This document shows, one piece after another, positions 7,045 to 15,940 of a DNA stretch of 64,000 nt (the first letter of the stretch is position 1; every line of letters starts with the position of its first letter). The notes below the pieces were generated by a model, which was not told the DNA's origin, did no database searches, and saw nothing but the letters and a program-made list of their open reading frames with translations. Location of the stretch: contig NZ_WPZQ01000002.1 in the NCBI RefSeq assembly GCF_013030265.1, positions 1-64,000 on the forward strand, in the 5' to 3' direction. This DNA is from Ruegeria arenilitoris (GTDB lineage: Bacteria > Pseudomonadota > Alphaproteobacteria > Rhodobacterales > Rhodobacteraceae). The position numbers and the translations under genes are program-made.

Positions 7045-7395
7045 ATGGAAGACTACCGAAATCATCCTCCGCTAGAGTCGGAAACTGATCTAGATTATGC
7101 CCGCCGGCTCGAGAGCAGCGGCGGGGAAGAAATGTGGATTCGAAAAGCGCTGCGGGCACACCGCCAGATGCCGCTGGAAAGCATGAGTGATTTCTTTGAG
7201 GATTTCCCTGATGCGCGCCTTCGGCACCTGCAGCTTCTAACAAGCCTTCACCCGGGGCGAAGCAATCATTCGCTCATCAAGAAAGTTTCTAAAAGCCTAG
7301 GTATCTCAGAAGACCGTGCGAAATCTTGGGTCAAGAAATTCGAAGAAACACCGCAAAGCAAGTATGACGTTGCGAGCGAGAAGACCAATGACTGA
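7045..7395 (+). CDS. Unknown 116-aa protein between Y RNAs and rtcB
   Basis: A small charged soluble protein that I do not recognise. No signal peptide, membrane segment or metal-binding cysteine is seen. The N-terminal half is acidic and predicted helical (residues about 13-60). The C-terminal half (LIKKVSKSLGISEDRAKSWVKKFEE) resembles a helix-turn-helix, which would suit DNA or RNA binding. It starts 20 nt after copy 4, and its stop overlaps the rtcB start by 8 nt, so co-translation with RtcB is likely. It sits where other genomes often have only RNA genes or rtcA. The coding call rests on the tight overlap and sensible composition. Confidence 0.72.
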   Translation: MEDYRNHPPLESETDLDYARRLESSGGEEMWIRKALRAHRQMPLESMSDFFEDFPDARLRHLQLLTSLHPGRSNHSLIKKVSKSLGISEDRAKSWVKKFEETPQSKYDVASEKTND

Positions 7396-8803
7396 AGAAA
7401 CCGAAGTATATCCCGTAACCGGGGAACATCTGAAAGATTGGGGACACCGCCCGGGGAAGCAATTCCCGACCCTTCTGGCGCGCGCGAATGAGATGCGGGC
7501 CGAAGGGTTCGGGCTGGTGCGGATCCGGCAGGAGCTGGAGGGCGAAATCCCACCGGCACCGGTCACGATGGATCCGCGCCTGCCGGGCGAAGTCACCTTT
7601 CAAGAAAACATCGAGGCCAGTGATCCCGATGAAGAGGACAACGTCGCGAAAGTGCGTGAGACGATGACCGCCCTGATGCGGACGCCGACGATCGAAGCCG
7701 GTGCGATCATGCCCGATGCCTGTCCGGCGGGGCCGGTTGGAACGATCCCTGTGGGGGGTGTGGCCGCCGCTCGCAATGCGATCCATCCGGGGATGCATTC
7801 GGCGGATATCTGTTGTTCGGTGATGATCACGGATCTGGGCGATGCTGATCCCAAGACGGTTCTGGATGCGGCGCAATCGGTGACCCATTTCGGACCCGGC
7901 GGGCGCCCGCAGGGCAAGCGGTTTACAACATCGCTCAAGCTGCTGGATGCATTCCGTGAGAACCCGTTTCTGGACAACCCGAAATCTCTGCGCATGGCGC
8001 AGGAACATATGGGTACCCAGGGCGATGGAAACCATTTTCTGTTCGTCGGTCGGTCCCGCAAAACCGGACGGACTGCGATCGTAACCCATCACGGATCGCG
8101 TGGTCCGGGGGCGGTTCTGTACAAGAACGGCATGGTTGTGGCCGAACGGTTCCGGAAAGAGCTGTCGCCAAAGACCGCCAAGCAGAACGCCTGGATTCCT
8201 GCCGACACCGAGGAAGGTCGGGACTACTGGGAAGCGCTGCAACTGATCCGCAAGTGGACCAAAGCCAACCATAACGCGATCCACCAGACCACGGTCGAGG
8301 CGGCACGCGTTGGGGATGTTGGTGAAAGATTCTGGAACGAGCATAACTTTGTGTTCAAACGTGGTGATCTGTTCTTCCATGGCAAGGGCGCGACTCCTGC
8401 CTGGGGTGATTACGCCGCTGATGCCACAGGTCTGACGCTGATCCCGCTGAACATGTCCGAGCCCGTACTGGTTGTGCGTGGTAAGGACGCGGATCACGGT
8501 TTGGGGTTCAGTCCGCATGGCGCGGGGCGCAACTTCTCGCGCTCGGAACACAAGCGGCGCATGGGGTCGGTCACGCCCGAACAGATGCTGCGGGCCGAAA
8601 CCGAGGGGCTGGATATCCGGTTCCACGCCGGTGCGGTCGATGCGTCGGAGCTGCCATCCAGTTACAAAAGCGCCGATAGCGTCGTAGCGCAGATAAAGTC
8701 GTATGATCTGGCCGAGATCGAAGACTATATCGATCCCTACGGCTGCATCATGGCCGGCGACGTTCCGCCGTTCTGGAAGAACCGAAAGAAGGGGCGGAGG
8801 TAA
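7388..8803 (+). CDS. rtcB: RtcB-family RNA-splicing ligase
   Basis: Mn/GTP-dependent RNA ligase that joins 2',3'-cyclic-phosphate or 3'-phosphate ends to 5'-OH ends; 471 residues from the ATG at 7388. Metal and guanylate residues are traceable: Asp140 and Cys143 in SADICCSV, GDGNHF (212-217), HHGSRG (234-239), HN (319-320), and His377 in PHGAGR as the guanylylated histidine. All appear present. The usual DIGCG motif is changed to DICCS, and the protein is about 65 residues longer at the N-terminus than E. coli RtcB, as recalled from memory. It belongs with rsr, the Y-like RNAs and rtcR. rtcA is not adjacent. Confidence 0.93.
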   Translation: MTEETEVYPVTGEHLKDWGHRPGKQFPTLLARANEMRAEGFGLVRIRQELEGEIPPAPVTMDPRLPGEVTFQENIEASDPDEEDNVAKVRETMTALMRTPTIEAGAIMPDACPAGPVGTIPVGGVAAARNAIHPGMHSADICCSVMITDLGDADPKTVLDAAQSVTHFGPGGRPQGKRFTTSLKLLDAFRENPFLDNPKSLRMAQEHMGTQGDGNHFLFVGRSRKTGRTAIVTHHGSRGPGAVLYKNGMVVAERFRKELSPKTAKQNAWIPADTEEGRDYWEALQLIRKWTKANHNAIHQTTVEAARVGDVGERFWNEHNFVFKRGDLFFHGKGATPAWGDYAADATGLTLIPLNMSEPVLVVRGKDADHGLGFSPHGAGRNFSRSEHKRRMGSVTPEQMLRAETEGLDIRFHAGAVDASELPSSYKSADSVVAQIKSYDLAEIEDYIDPYGCIMAGDVPPFWKNRKKGRR

Positions 8804-8827
8804 GGGTACTGGCGTCCGCTTCGTTGA

Positions 8828-9499
8828 TCAGATGCGACGATTCAGCGAGCAAATGGCCTCGCTTTTAAGCTTGAACAATTGAGCAGGGCGCGCAGTCGCT
8901 TTGCTCTTTTGTCCGACAACGGGCTCGATCAGGTTCATTTCGTCCATCTTTCGGCGGAAGGCGCTGTCGTTCAGGTTCGTCCCGAGAACAAGCTCGTATG
9001 TTCGGCGTAGTTCAGAATAGGTGAACGTCGGCGGCAAAAGGAACGCCGGAAGATTAGACCAGCTCCCCTTGGCCCGAAGCCTGTCAGTAGCTGCCGCAAC
9101 AATGGCATTGTGATCAAAGGCCAAATCTCCGGGTTCGTCGACAGGCACCCACTTCAGCGCGGTTTCAGTTGGCCTCTCGCCGCGGACCAACGCGTAATAA
9201 ACGACGGTCGCTGACCAACCGCGCGGGTCCCGGTCAGGGCTGGAGAACGTGCCCAACTGTTCACAGAACACACCATTTAGACCGGTCTTTTCCCGGATGA
9301 TGCGCAATGCAGTAGCTTCTGTATTGGCATCTTCATCCGTGTGAACGAAGCCGCCCGGTAGGGCATTGCTTCCGGAATAGGGGGCATCTCCTCGCTGAAG
9401 GATTCCGACCCAAAGCGTTTCTTCCCGCAGCTCCAGAAGCACAACATCAACAGTCAGAATGGGGGCAGGGTAGATTGTCATCCAAAATACTTGACTCAT
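8828..9499 (-). CDS. NrtR-like transcription regulator (degenerate Nudix domain plus winged helix)
   Basis: Protein of 223 residues with an N-terminal Nudix fold (about 10-140) and a C-terminal winged helix (about 145-215, FLLPPTFTYSELRRTYELV ... FRRKMDEMNLIEP ... RPAQLFKL) typical of NrtR-type regulators. The Nudix box is degenerate: after LPGGFV the catalytic REUXEE is replaced by RIIREK, so hydrolysis is unlikely and ligand sensing more so. NrtR proteins respond to ADP-ribose or NAD-related ligands; the ligand here is unknown. It is divergent from a radical SAM gene, with a 27-bp palindrome between them. ATG 9499 is taken; ATG 9481 is also possible. Confidence 0.85.
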   Translation of the reverse strand: MSQVFWMTIYPAPILTVDVVLLELREETLWVGILQRGDAPYSGSNALPGGFVHTDEDANTEATALRIIREKTGLNGVFCEQLGTFSSPDRDPRGWSATVVYYALVRGERPTETALKWVPVDEPGDLAFDHNAIVAAATDRLRAKGSWSNLPAFLLPPTFTYSELRRTYELVLGTNLNDSAFRRKMDEMNLIEPVVGQKSKATARPAQLFKLKSEAICSLNRRI

Positions 9500-9510
9500 A
9501 TGTCAGCAAC

Positions 9511-9537
9511 ATGCAACTTGCATTTTGCAAATTGCAT
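9511..9537. promoter_or_regulatory. 27-bp near-perfect palindromic operator
   Basis: ATGCAACTTGCA and TGCAAATTGCAT are inverted copies with one mismatched pair, separated by TTT. The site lies 12 nt upstream of the ATG 9499 start of the NrtR-like gene and 12 nt upstream of the radical SAM ATG. It ends directly before that gene's Shine-Dalgarno GAGGA (9538-9542). Position and symmetry make it the likely operator for the adjacent regulator. Confidence 0.75.
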
Positions 9538-9549
9538 GAGGAATCTACA

Positions 9550-10560
9550 ATGTTGGATCAGTTGGACACTCCGCCCTTAGTTGTTCTGTGGCGCGTGATG
9601 GACACATGTAATCTCGCTTGTCCATTCTGCGCATATGATAAAAGGTTGGCGTTCCCGCGTTCTGCGGCCTCCCCCGCAGAAGTTAGCCGGGTGATCGGGC
9701 TGTTGGCCGGTCTGCAACAGGCCGAAGGTCGCAAAGTCATGCTGAGCTGGCTTGGCGGTGAGCCGACCCTCTGGCAGGATTTCGGAAGGATGACTGACCA
9801 GGCGGCGAAGGCAGGGCTGGCGCAAAGCCTGACAACCAACGGCACAACGCTCGGCTCAAGCAGCTTGCGCGCGAGATTGGCGGATCAGTTCGATGAAGTG
9901 ACACTTAGCGTCGATGCAATCGGTCAGCGCCACGAGGACCTGCGCGGCTGGCGCGGAGGGTTCACAAAGCTGGAGCGCTGGGTTCCGAAGCTGGCAGAGG
10001 ATGCTTTGGCAAAGAACAGTGCGTTGCGCGTACGGGCAAATGTCGTGCTGATGCATGACACGCTTGGCGAATTCGAAAACCTGTGTGCCGTGCTGGCGGA
10101 TTGGGGTGTTTCCCAAATCACCTTCAACCAGCTTGGGGGTCGTGACAGGCCAGAGTTCTTTCCCCAAAATCGCTTGACCGCTGATGACGTGACCAAGTTA
10201 AAGAGGGTCCTCCCAGGTCTCAGATCAAGGTTGAAGAGCCGAGGGGTAGAGCTGCTTGGCGGTGATCCCTATATCGGGCGGATAGCTGACTCTGCCAAAA
10301 ACGTGGCGCTGAAAATTGACGATTGTCAGGTCGCCCGCAACTTCTTGTTCATAGATGAAAAGGGCAACATAGCACCCTGTGCTTTTGTCGAGGACTATTT
10401 TGGTGTCACCACGGCCGACGTGCAGAGCGTTGCGCAATTTTCAGCAATACCCGGACAGCTGTGTGCGATTCAAAAGCGCTGTCCTGCTGATGCTTGCAAG
10501 AACTGTATGAGCACACAGCAGTTTTCAAAGTTTGCAACGGAAATTGAGCTGCGAGTGTAA
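9550..10560 (+). CDS. Radical SAM protein with SPASM-like C-terminal cysteines
   Basis: Radical SAM enzyme of 336 residues from ATG 9550 (GAGGA 7 nt upstream). CNLACPFC near residue 18 is the CxxxCxxC motif holding the SAM-binding 4Fe-4S cluster, and GGEPTLW is the usual GGE motif. The C-terminal part has more cysteines (CQVARNF, NIAPCAF, CPADACKNC), suggesting an auxiliary iron-sulfur cluster as in peptide- or protein-modifying members. No precursor peptide or other pathway gene is visible next to it, so the substrate is unknown. Divergent control with the NrtR-like gene suggests it is expressed under a specific metabolic condition. Confidence 0.85.
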   Translation: MLDQLDTPPLVVLWRVMDTCNLACPFCAYDKRLAFPRSAASPAEVSRVIGLLAGLQQAEGRKVMLSWLGGEPTLWQDFGRMTDQAAKAGLAQSLTTNGTTLGSSSLRARLADQFDEVTLSVDAIGQRHEDLRGWRGGFTKLERWVPKLAEDALAKNSALRVRANVVLMHDTLGEFENLCAVLADWGVSQITFNQLGGRDRPEFFPQNRLTADDVTKLKRVLPGLRSRLKSRGVELLGGDPYIGRIADSAKNVALKIDDCQVARNFLFIDEKGNIAPCAFVEDYFGVTTADVQSVAQFSAIPGQLCAIQKRCPADACKNCMSTQQFSKFATEIELRV

Positions 10561-10712
10561 GGCTGCTCGGGGTGAGACTTTCAATCTGAATAAGCCGCAT
10601 TTCGCTGCGCAGCGATTCTGTTGGTCATTTCCATCCGATCGCACAAATGGTCTGTACACTCCGTCCTGTCCTCTTCTAGTGTCTCGCCAAATCCGCTTCA
10701 GGGAACTCAGTA

Positions 10713-11588
10713 ATGAAAGTCGCCACAGCCGCCTACGATCTCGATTGGCTCGACAGTTGGACACAGTACGAGGACAAGCTTGACCGTTGGGTCTCGGAGG
10801 CGGCGGGGCAGGGGGCCGAGTTGCTCGTCTTCCCTGAATATGGCGCAATGGAATTGTCGACATTGGATGGTGCCGAAGTTGCCGGAGATCTGGAGCGTTC
10901 GATCCGTTCGGTTTCAGATCGGATGGGGGATGTACAAAACCTGCATACCCGCCTCGCGAAAGAGTACAAAACACACATTCTGGGTGCATCCGCCCCGGTT
11001 CTGGAAGGTCCCGGCCGACCCGTAAACCGGGCCGAGCTCTACACGCCAGAGGGCGGCCAGGATCATCAGGACAAGCAGATCATGACGCGTTTCGAGCGAG
11101 AGGACTGGGACATTGCTCCCGGCGGTGCGTTGAAATTGTTCGACACCGCACTCGGCAAAATCGGAGTGTTGATCTGCTACGACAGTGAGTTTCCCTTGCT
11201 GGGCCGCGCCCTTCAGGAGGCCGATCTGATCCTGGTGCCGTCCTGCACCGAAGCGCTGTCAGGGTATTGGCGTGTTCGCATCGGTGCTATGTCACGTGCC
11301 CTTGAAAATCAATGTGTTACGGTCATGTCATCACTAGTGGGCAGTAATGAATGGTCCGAAGCGGTGGATATGAACACCGGAACAGGTGGCATATTCGGCC
11401 CACCGGATACCGGCTTTCCTGAAACCGGCGTCCTGGCCGAAGGTCAGTTGAACAAGCCGGGTTGGACCTATGCCGAGGTCGACTTGTCGGCTATTGCTCA
11501 TGTCCGTGCAGATGGCCGTGTGTTGAACCGGTCGCACTGGGCTGAGCAGGACAGCCGAGTCGATTCGGTCACATTGTGTCGCCTTTAG
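10713..11588 (+). CDS. Carbon-nitrogen hydrolase (nitrilase superfamily)
   Basis: Cytoplasmic amidase/nitrilase-fold enzyme of 291 residues with the catalytic triad in place: Glu42 in FPEYGAME, Lys121 in DKQIMTRFE, and Cys155 in LICYDSEFP. The family hydrolyses amides or carbamoyl amines, and the exact substrate cannot be told from sequence. It stands alone between the radical SAM gene (153 nt upstream) and infA (about 90 nt downstream), all on the plus strand. Confidence 0.9.
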   Translation: MKVATAAYDLDWLDSWTQYEDKLDRWVSEAAGQGAELLVFPEYGAMELSTLDGAEVAGDLERSIRSVSDRMGDVQNLHTRLAKEYKTHILGASAPVLEGPGRPVNRAELYTPEGGQDHQDKQIMTRFEREDWDIAPGGALKLFDTALGKIGVLICYDSEFPLLGRALQEADLILVPSCTEALSGYWRVRIGAMSRALENQCVTVMSSLVGSNEWSEAVDMNTGTGGIFGPPDTGFPETGVLAEGQLNKPGWTYAEVDLSAIAHVRADGRVLNRSHWAEQDSRVDSVTLCRL

Positions 11589-11678
11589 GTGATTCCACCC
11601 TTGAAATAAGGCCGAAATAGGCTCATTTAAGCGCACACACTGCAGATTCTGCAGGTGCAACGTAATGATGGAGACAAC

Positions 11679-11897
11679 ATGGCCAAGGAAGATACGCTCG
11701 AATTTCCCGGTGTCGTGAAGGAACTCCTGCCTAATGCGACGTTTCGGGTCGAGCTGGAAAACGGCCATGAGATCATCGCACATACGGCAGGCAAGATGCG
11801 CAAAAACCGCATCCGTGTTCTGGCCGGCGACAAAGTTCAGGTCGAAATGACCCCTTATGATCTGACCAAGGGTCGGATCAACTACCGCTTCAAGTAA
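11679..11897 (+). CDS. infA: Translation initiation factor IF-1
   Basis: Essential 72-residue OB-fold factor that binds the 30S A site during initiation. The sequence [19 protein letters not shown] ... RGRINYR-type end matches IF-1 over its full length; ATG 11679 gives the standard MAKED start. It heads a run infA-maf-rng-yacG on the same strand, an order often kept in alphaproteobacteria. Confidence 0.98.
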   Translation: MAKEDTLEFPGVVKELLPNATFRVELENGHEIIAHTAGKMRKNRIRVLAGDKVQVEMTPYDLTKGRINYRFK

Positions 11898-11908
11898 CGC
11901 CTGCCGCA

Positions 11909-12487
11909 ATGGCGTTTATCTTAGGATCGGGCAGCCCAAGGCGGCTGGACCTGTTGGCCCAGCTTGGCGTGCAGCCCGATGCAATTCGTGCGCCTGACAT
12001 CGACGAAACCCCGCTGAAAGGTGAGCTGCCGGTTCCCTATTGCAGCCGCATTACGCGTGCAAAAGTGCAGGCAGTTCAGGCGGATAAAGATGACGTCACT
12101 CTGTGCGCAGATACCACAGTTGCGTTGGGTCGCCGCATTTTGGGCAAGCCCGAAAGCGTGGGCCAAGCAGCCGAATTCCTGCATGCCCTGTCAGGTCGGC
12201 GACACCGCGTAATTACTTCGGTGGCTGTGCGGCGCGGTGACAAAATACTGCAGCGCGACGTTGTTTCTCAGGTCAAGGTCAAACGGCTGTCAGATGTTGA
12301 GATCAACGCTTATCTGGCAACCGGGGATTGGCAAGGCAAAGCAGGCGCTTATGCCATTCAAGGGCCAGCCGGAGCTTTCATTCCGTGGATTTCGGGTTCG
12401 TTTACGGGCATCGTAGGACTGCCCCTGTCTGAAACCGCCGCCCTTTTGCAAGGTATCGGCTACCCCCTGTATCGTGAGGCACCATGA
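11909..12487 (+). CDS. maf: Maf-family nucleotide pyrophosphatase
   Basis: Protein of 192 residues with the Maf signature [15 protein letters not shown] at the N-terminus, the CADTTV segment and the [13 protein letters not shown] motif. The family hydrolyses noncanonical or modified nucleoside triphosphates, cleaning the nucleotide pool. It follows infA by 11 nt and overlaps rng by 4 nt (ATGA), so it is translated within this operon. Confidence 0.94.
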   Translation: MAFILGSGSPRRLDLLAQLGVQPDAIRAPDIDETPLKGELPVPYCSRITRAKVQAVQADKDDVTLCADTTVALGRRILGKPESVGQAAEFLHALSGRRHRVITSVAVRRGDKILQRDVVSQVKVKRLSDVEINAYLATGDWQGKAGAYAIQGPAGAFIPWISGSFTGIVGLPLSETAALLQGIGYPLYREAP

Positions 12488-13506
12488 AGGGTCGCACCAT
12501 CGTTCTTGATCACATCGACAATCGCGAAGCCGCAGCTCTGATGGTTGATGGCAAGCTGGATGATTTCCTGATTGACGGAGACGCCCCGCGACTGGGGACG
12601 ATCTATCGCGCCCGTGCCGACCGCCCTGTCAAAGGACAAGGCGGGATGTTTCTTACAACACCGGATGGCCCGGCCTTTTTGCGGCAGGTAAAAGGGTTGG
12701 CTCCGGGCGCTATGCTTCTGGTTCAGGTCACAGGGTATGCTGAACCCGGAAAGGCGCTGCCGGTAACCGACCGCGTCCTGTTCAAAAGCCGATTTGCGAT
12801 CGTGACGCCCGATGCGCCGGGTCTGAATATCTCACGCAGCATTCGTGACGAAGATGAGCGGGACAGACTGCTGGAAATCGCACACGAGCAGATGGGCGAC
12901 AGCAAGTATGGCCTGATCCTGCGCTCATGCTGTGCCGGAGAAGGTGCTGAAGAGATTGCCGAAGATATCAGCGCTATGCTGGCGCAGGCGGATCAGGTTC
13001 TTGCTGACGAAAGTACCGAGCCTGAAGTGATGCTTGAGGGCGATGGCCCGCATGTGTTGGCTTGGCGCGAATGGACAGAACCCGCTGATGTTGTGACGCA
13101 ATCCGGTGGATTTGAGGACCATGGCGTCCTTGATGCGCTCGAAATTGCGCGTGGAATCTCAGAACCTCTTCCCGGTGGAGGGCATTTTTACATACAACCC
13201 ACCCGGGCTCTGGTTGCCGTTGATGTGAACACAGGCGCAGACACTTCACTGGCTGCCGGAACAAAAGCAAACTTTGCCTGCGCCAAGCTGTTGGCCCGGG
13301 CACTGCGTGTGCGTGGATTGGGTGGCCAGATTACCTTGGATCTAGCGCCGATGCCCAAAAAAGACCGGCGCGGTTTTGAATCATCGCTTCGGGCCGCATT
13401 CAAAGCGGACCCGATGGAAACGACCCTGGCCGGCTGGACACCTCTTGGCCACTTCGAGCTTCAGCGTAAACGCGGTCGAATTCCATTGTCGGAGGTGTTG
13501 AAATGA
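12484..13506 (+). CDS. rng: Ribonuclease E/G family protein, short form
   Basis: RNase G/E-type endoribonuclease of 340 residues, shorter than E. coli RNase G (489 aa). The metal-binding aspartates are present in [10 protein letters not shown] and ITLDLAPM. The N-terminal half corresponds to a reduced S1 region, and the Zn-link cysteines and later small domain are not seen. It sits between maf and yacG, overlapping both by 4 nt. RNase G matures 16S rRNA in other bacteria; whether the short form is fully active cannot be told. Confidence 0.88.
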   Translation: MKGRTIVLDHIDNREAAALMVDGKLDDFLIDGDAPRLGTIYRARADRPVKGQGGMFLTTPDGPAFLRQVKGLAPGAMLLVQVTGYAEPGKALPVTDRVLFKSRFAIVTPDAPGLNISRSIRDEDERDRLLEIAHEQMGDSKYGLILRSCCAGEGAEEIAEDISAMLAQADQVLADESTEPEVMLEGDGPHVLAWREWTEPADVVTQSGGFEDHGVLDALEIARGISEPLPGGGHFYIQPTRALVAVDVNTGADTSLAAGTKANFACAKLLARALRVRGLGGQITLDLAPMPKKDRRGFESSLRAAFKADPMETTLAGWTPLGHFELQRKRGRIPLSEVLK

Positions 13507-13685
13507 GCTGTCCGATCTGCGGCGAGGACACCGTGACAAAGTTCCGCCCGTTCTGCTCGAAACGCTGTGCCGATATCGATTTGGCCAAATGGCTGAATGG
13601 CTCCTACGCTGTGCCATCACAGCGTGAGGAGGACGTTGAAAGCGAAGAATCTCTGGGTGAACAAAGCTTACAGCGCCCGCATTGA
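13503..13685 (+). CDS. yacG: YacG zinc protein (DNA gyrase inhibitor family)
   Basis: A 60-residue protein with the four cysteines of the YacG zinc finger (CPIC, then CSKRC) and the conserved RPFCSKRCADIDLAKWLNG core. YacG binds GyrB and inhibits DNA gyrase in E. coli. It is last in the infA-maf-rng-yacG run, with an ATGA overlap with rng. Confidence 0.93.
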   Translation: MSCPICGEDTVTKFRPFCSKRCADIDLAKWLNGSYAVPSQREEDVESEESLGEQSLQRPH

Positions 13686-13764
13686 AAAAATGTAAAAAAG
13701 CCTCTGGACACTGCCTGGTGCAAGTCATAGAAGGCCTCCACCCAACGATGAAAGTCGTTCCCGT

Positions 13765-13839
13765 GCCCGGGTAGCTCAGGGGTAGAGCAGTGGATTGAAA
13801 ATCCTCGTGTCGGTGGTTCGATTCCGCCCCCGGGCACCA
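13765..13839 (+). tRNA. tRNA-Phe (GAA)
   Basis: Cloverleaf of 75 nt with encoded CCA. Acceptor GCCCGGG pairs with CCCGGGC; D arm GCTCAGGGGTAGAGC; anticodon loop TTGAAAA gives GAA; T arm GGTGG-TTCGATT-CCGCC. It starts about 80 nt after yacG. Confidence 0.97.
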
Positions 13840-14355
13840 TTTATAAAATAAAATTAATGAGTTGGCGGCGTTGCTGCAATAGTGCCTCGTTGGTTGACCC
13901 TAGGGGCTGTATCTAATCTACTTCCTGTCTAACAGCGAATGTGCTCAGAGTTCGGCGATCCCACACAACGTGGCGCTTCATCATGTAGATCAAAGAAGGA
14001 GTGCGAGTCTTATCCGTGGACGTGTGTTGGTGCCCTCGTTCTTCCTCGAAAGACTGTCTCGATGCTTTGATGAAGAAAGTGGATTAATTGAGTTGAGAAA
14101 TGTTCGCTCTGATCTCTAGTGCATTATCGTCGGGCACGACATATCAAGCGTTCATCTGATGAATTCTGCGACTTGATAGGTCTCTGGCTTTGATCGCATG
14201 CGACTTCATGGAACCCGCATTTCCCTTCTGTGCAAGCCTGCGCCGGAACTGCGTGAAATCCCTGCCATACAAAGGTGCCGGATCTGCCCAGCTTTACGAC
14301 TTTTGCCCAGAGCTCTGTATGAGCTATAGCAAGTGAGTGAAATATATCGGTTGAA
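13840..14355. other. 516-nt stretch without a gene, between two tRNA genes
   Basis: No convincing reading frame, repeat or known RNA is seen. It lies between convergently oriented tRNA-Phe and tRNA-Thr genes. Stops are frequent in all frames and composition is more AT-rich than the flanks, consistent with decayed DNA. tRNA 3' ends are common integration sites, but no direct repeat of the tRNA-Phe end was noticed. Confidence 0.5.
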
Positions 14356-14430
<75 letters not shown>

Positions 14431-14512
14431 GCTGTGGCGGGTGATTAGACTCAAACGAAACAGGGTGCAAGGGTGTCTGGACGGTTTTTTTCGCCTCCTG
14501 TAGAGAAAGATC

Positions 14513-14668
14513 ATGGCAGATAAAAATTCACCTAAAAAACACGGCAAATCCGGGGACGCACGCGAAGATCGGCTAAAGGCCGCATTGAAGGCTAACCTTG
14601 CACGGCGTAAGGCGCAGGCGAAGGCGCGCGCGACTTCTGATACCAAGCCGGATCAGGACGAGGGATAA
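14513..14668 (+). CDS. Small basic/acidic conserved-type protein upstream of murA
   Basis: A 51-residue open reading frame starting MADKNSPKKHGKSGD and ending GEDQDPK-like acidic residues before TAA; its middle is rich in Lys, Arg and Ala (KAALKANLARRKAQAKAR). It has no domain I can name. The call rests on position 6 nt before murA on the same strand, the rich codon bias and the plausible nucleic-acid-binding charge pattern. It is shorter than most ORF cut-offs. Confidence 0.68.
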   Translation: MADKNSPKKHGKSGDAREDRLKAALKANLARRKAQAKARATSDTKPDQDEG

Positions 14669-14674
14669 GAGCAG

Positions 14675-15940
14675 ATGGATTCGATTCTAGTTACGGGCAA
14701 CGGCCCGCTTAATGGCCAGATTCCGATTGCAGGCGCTAAAAACGCCTGCCTGACGCTGATGCCGGCAACTTTGTTGAGCGAAGAACCGCTGACGCTGACC
14801 AATGCGCCGCGGCTGAGTGACATCAAGACCATGTCGCTGTTGCTGCAATCGCTGGGGGCCGAGGTTTCTGCGCTGCAGGACGGGCAGGTGTTGGCCATGT
14901 CCAGTCATGACCTGACGAGCCACACGGCAGACTACGAAATTGTGCGGAAGATGCGGGCGTCCAATCTTGTGCTGGGCCCGATGCTGGCGCGGCTGGGACA
15001 GGCCGTGGTTTCGCTGCCGGGCGGATGTGCCATTGGCGCGCGGCCGATGGACCTACACGTCGAAGGGCTCGAGGCTTTGGGGGCAGAGATCGAGCTGAAG
15101 GATGGTTATCTGCACGCCCAGGCGCCGGGTGGGCTTAAAGGTGCAGTGCATGAGATGCGTTTTGCTTCTGTCGGTGCGACCGAGAACATCGTTATGGCTG
15201 CAACTTTGGCAAAGGGAACAACGGTTCTGAAGAACGCCGCGCGTGAGCCTGAGATCGTCGATCTGGTCGAGTGTCTGCGCAAGATGGGTGCGCAGATTTC
15301 GGGTGAGGGAACTCCGACTATCGAAATTCAGGGCGTGGATCGCCTGCATGGCGCGACGCATCAGGTCGTGACCGATCGGATTGAGCTGGGCACCTATATG
15401 CTGGCCCCCGCGATCTGCGGTGGCGAGGTTGAGTTGTTGGGCGGTCGATTGGGGCTCATTGAATCCTTTGCGGCCAAACTGGATGCTGCCGGTGTGAGTG
15501 TTGTAGAGACTGAAAAGGGCCTGAAAGTGGCTCGCAAGAACGGTCGTGTGAACTCAGTCGATGTTGTCACCGAACCGTTCCCCGGATTCCCGACAGATCT
15601 ACAGGCGCAAATGATGGCACTGATGTGCACGGCTGAGGGTACCTCGGTTCTGGAGGAGCGCATCTTTGAAAACCGCTTCATGCACGCCCCCGAATTGGTG
15701 CGCATGGGCGCGAATATCGAAGTTCACGGGGGGACGGCGACTGTAACCGGTGTTGAGAACCTGAAGGGCGCCCCCGTTATGGCAACGGACCTGCGTGCTT
15801 CGGTCTCGCTGATTCTGGCCGGATTGGCAGCGGAAGGCGAGACAACAATCAGCCGGGTCTATCATCTGGACCGCGGATATGAACATGTGGTGCGCAAGCT
15901 GGAAGGCGTGGGTGCAAAAATTGAACGGATTAAGGGCTGA
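14675..15940 (+). CDS. murA: UDP-N-acetylglucosamine 1-carboxyvinyltransferase
   Basis: First committed enzyme of peptidoglycan synthesis, transferring enolpyruvate from PEP to UDP-GlcNAc; 421 residues, normal for the family. The catalytic cysteine is Cys118 in GGCAIGARP (the target of fosfomycin), and the N-terminal GAKNACL substrate-binding Lys-Asn is present. A one-base TGATG overlap joins it to the DUF2948 gene. Confidence 0.97.
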   Translation: MDSILVTGNGPLNGQIPIAGAKNACLTLMPATLLSEEPLTLTNAPRLSDIKTMSLLLQSLGAEVSALQDGQVLAMSSHDLTSHTADYEIVRKMRASNLVLGPMLARLGQAVVSLPGGCAIGARPMDLHVEGLEALGAEIELKDGYLHAQAPGGLKGAVHEMRFASVGATENIVMAATLAKGTTVLKNAAREPEIVDLVECLRKMGAQISGEGTPTIEIQGVDRLHGATHQVVTDRIELGTYMLAPAICGGEVELLGGRLGLIESFAAKLDAAGVSVVETEKGLKVARKNGRVNSVDVVTEPFPGFPTDLQAQMMALMCTAEGTSVLEERIFENRFMHAPELVRMGANIEVHGGTATVTGVENLKGAPVMATDLRASVSLILAGLAAEGETTISRVYHLDRGYEHVVRKLEGVGAKIERIKG

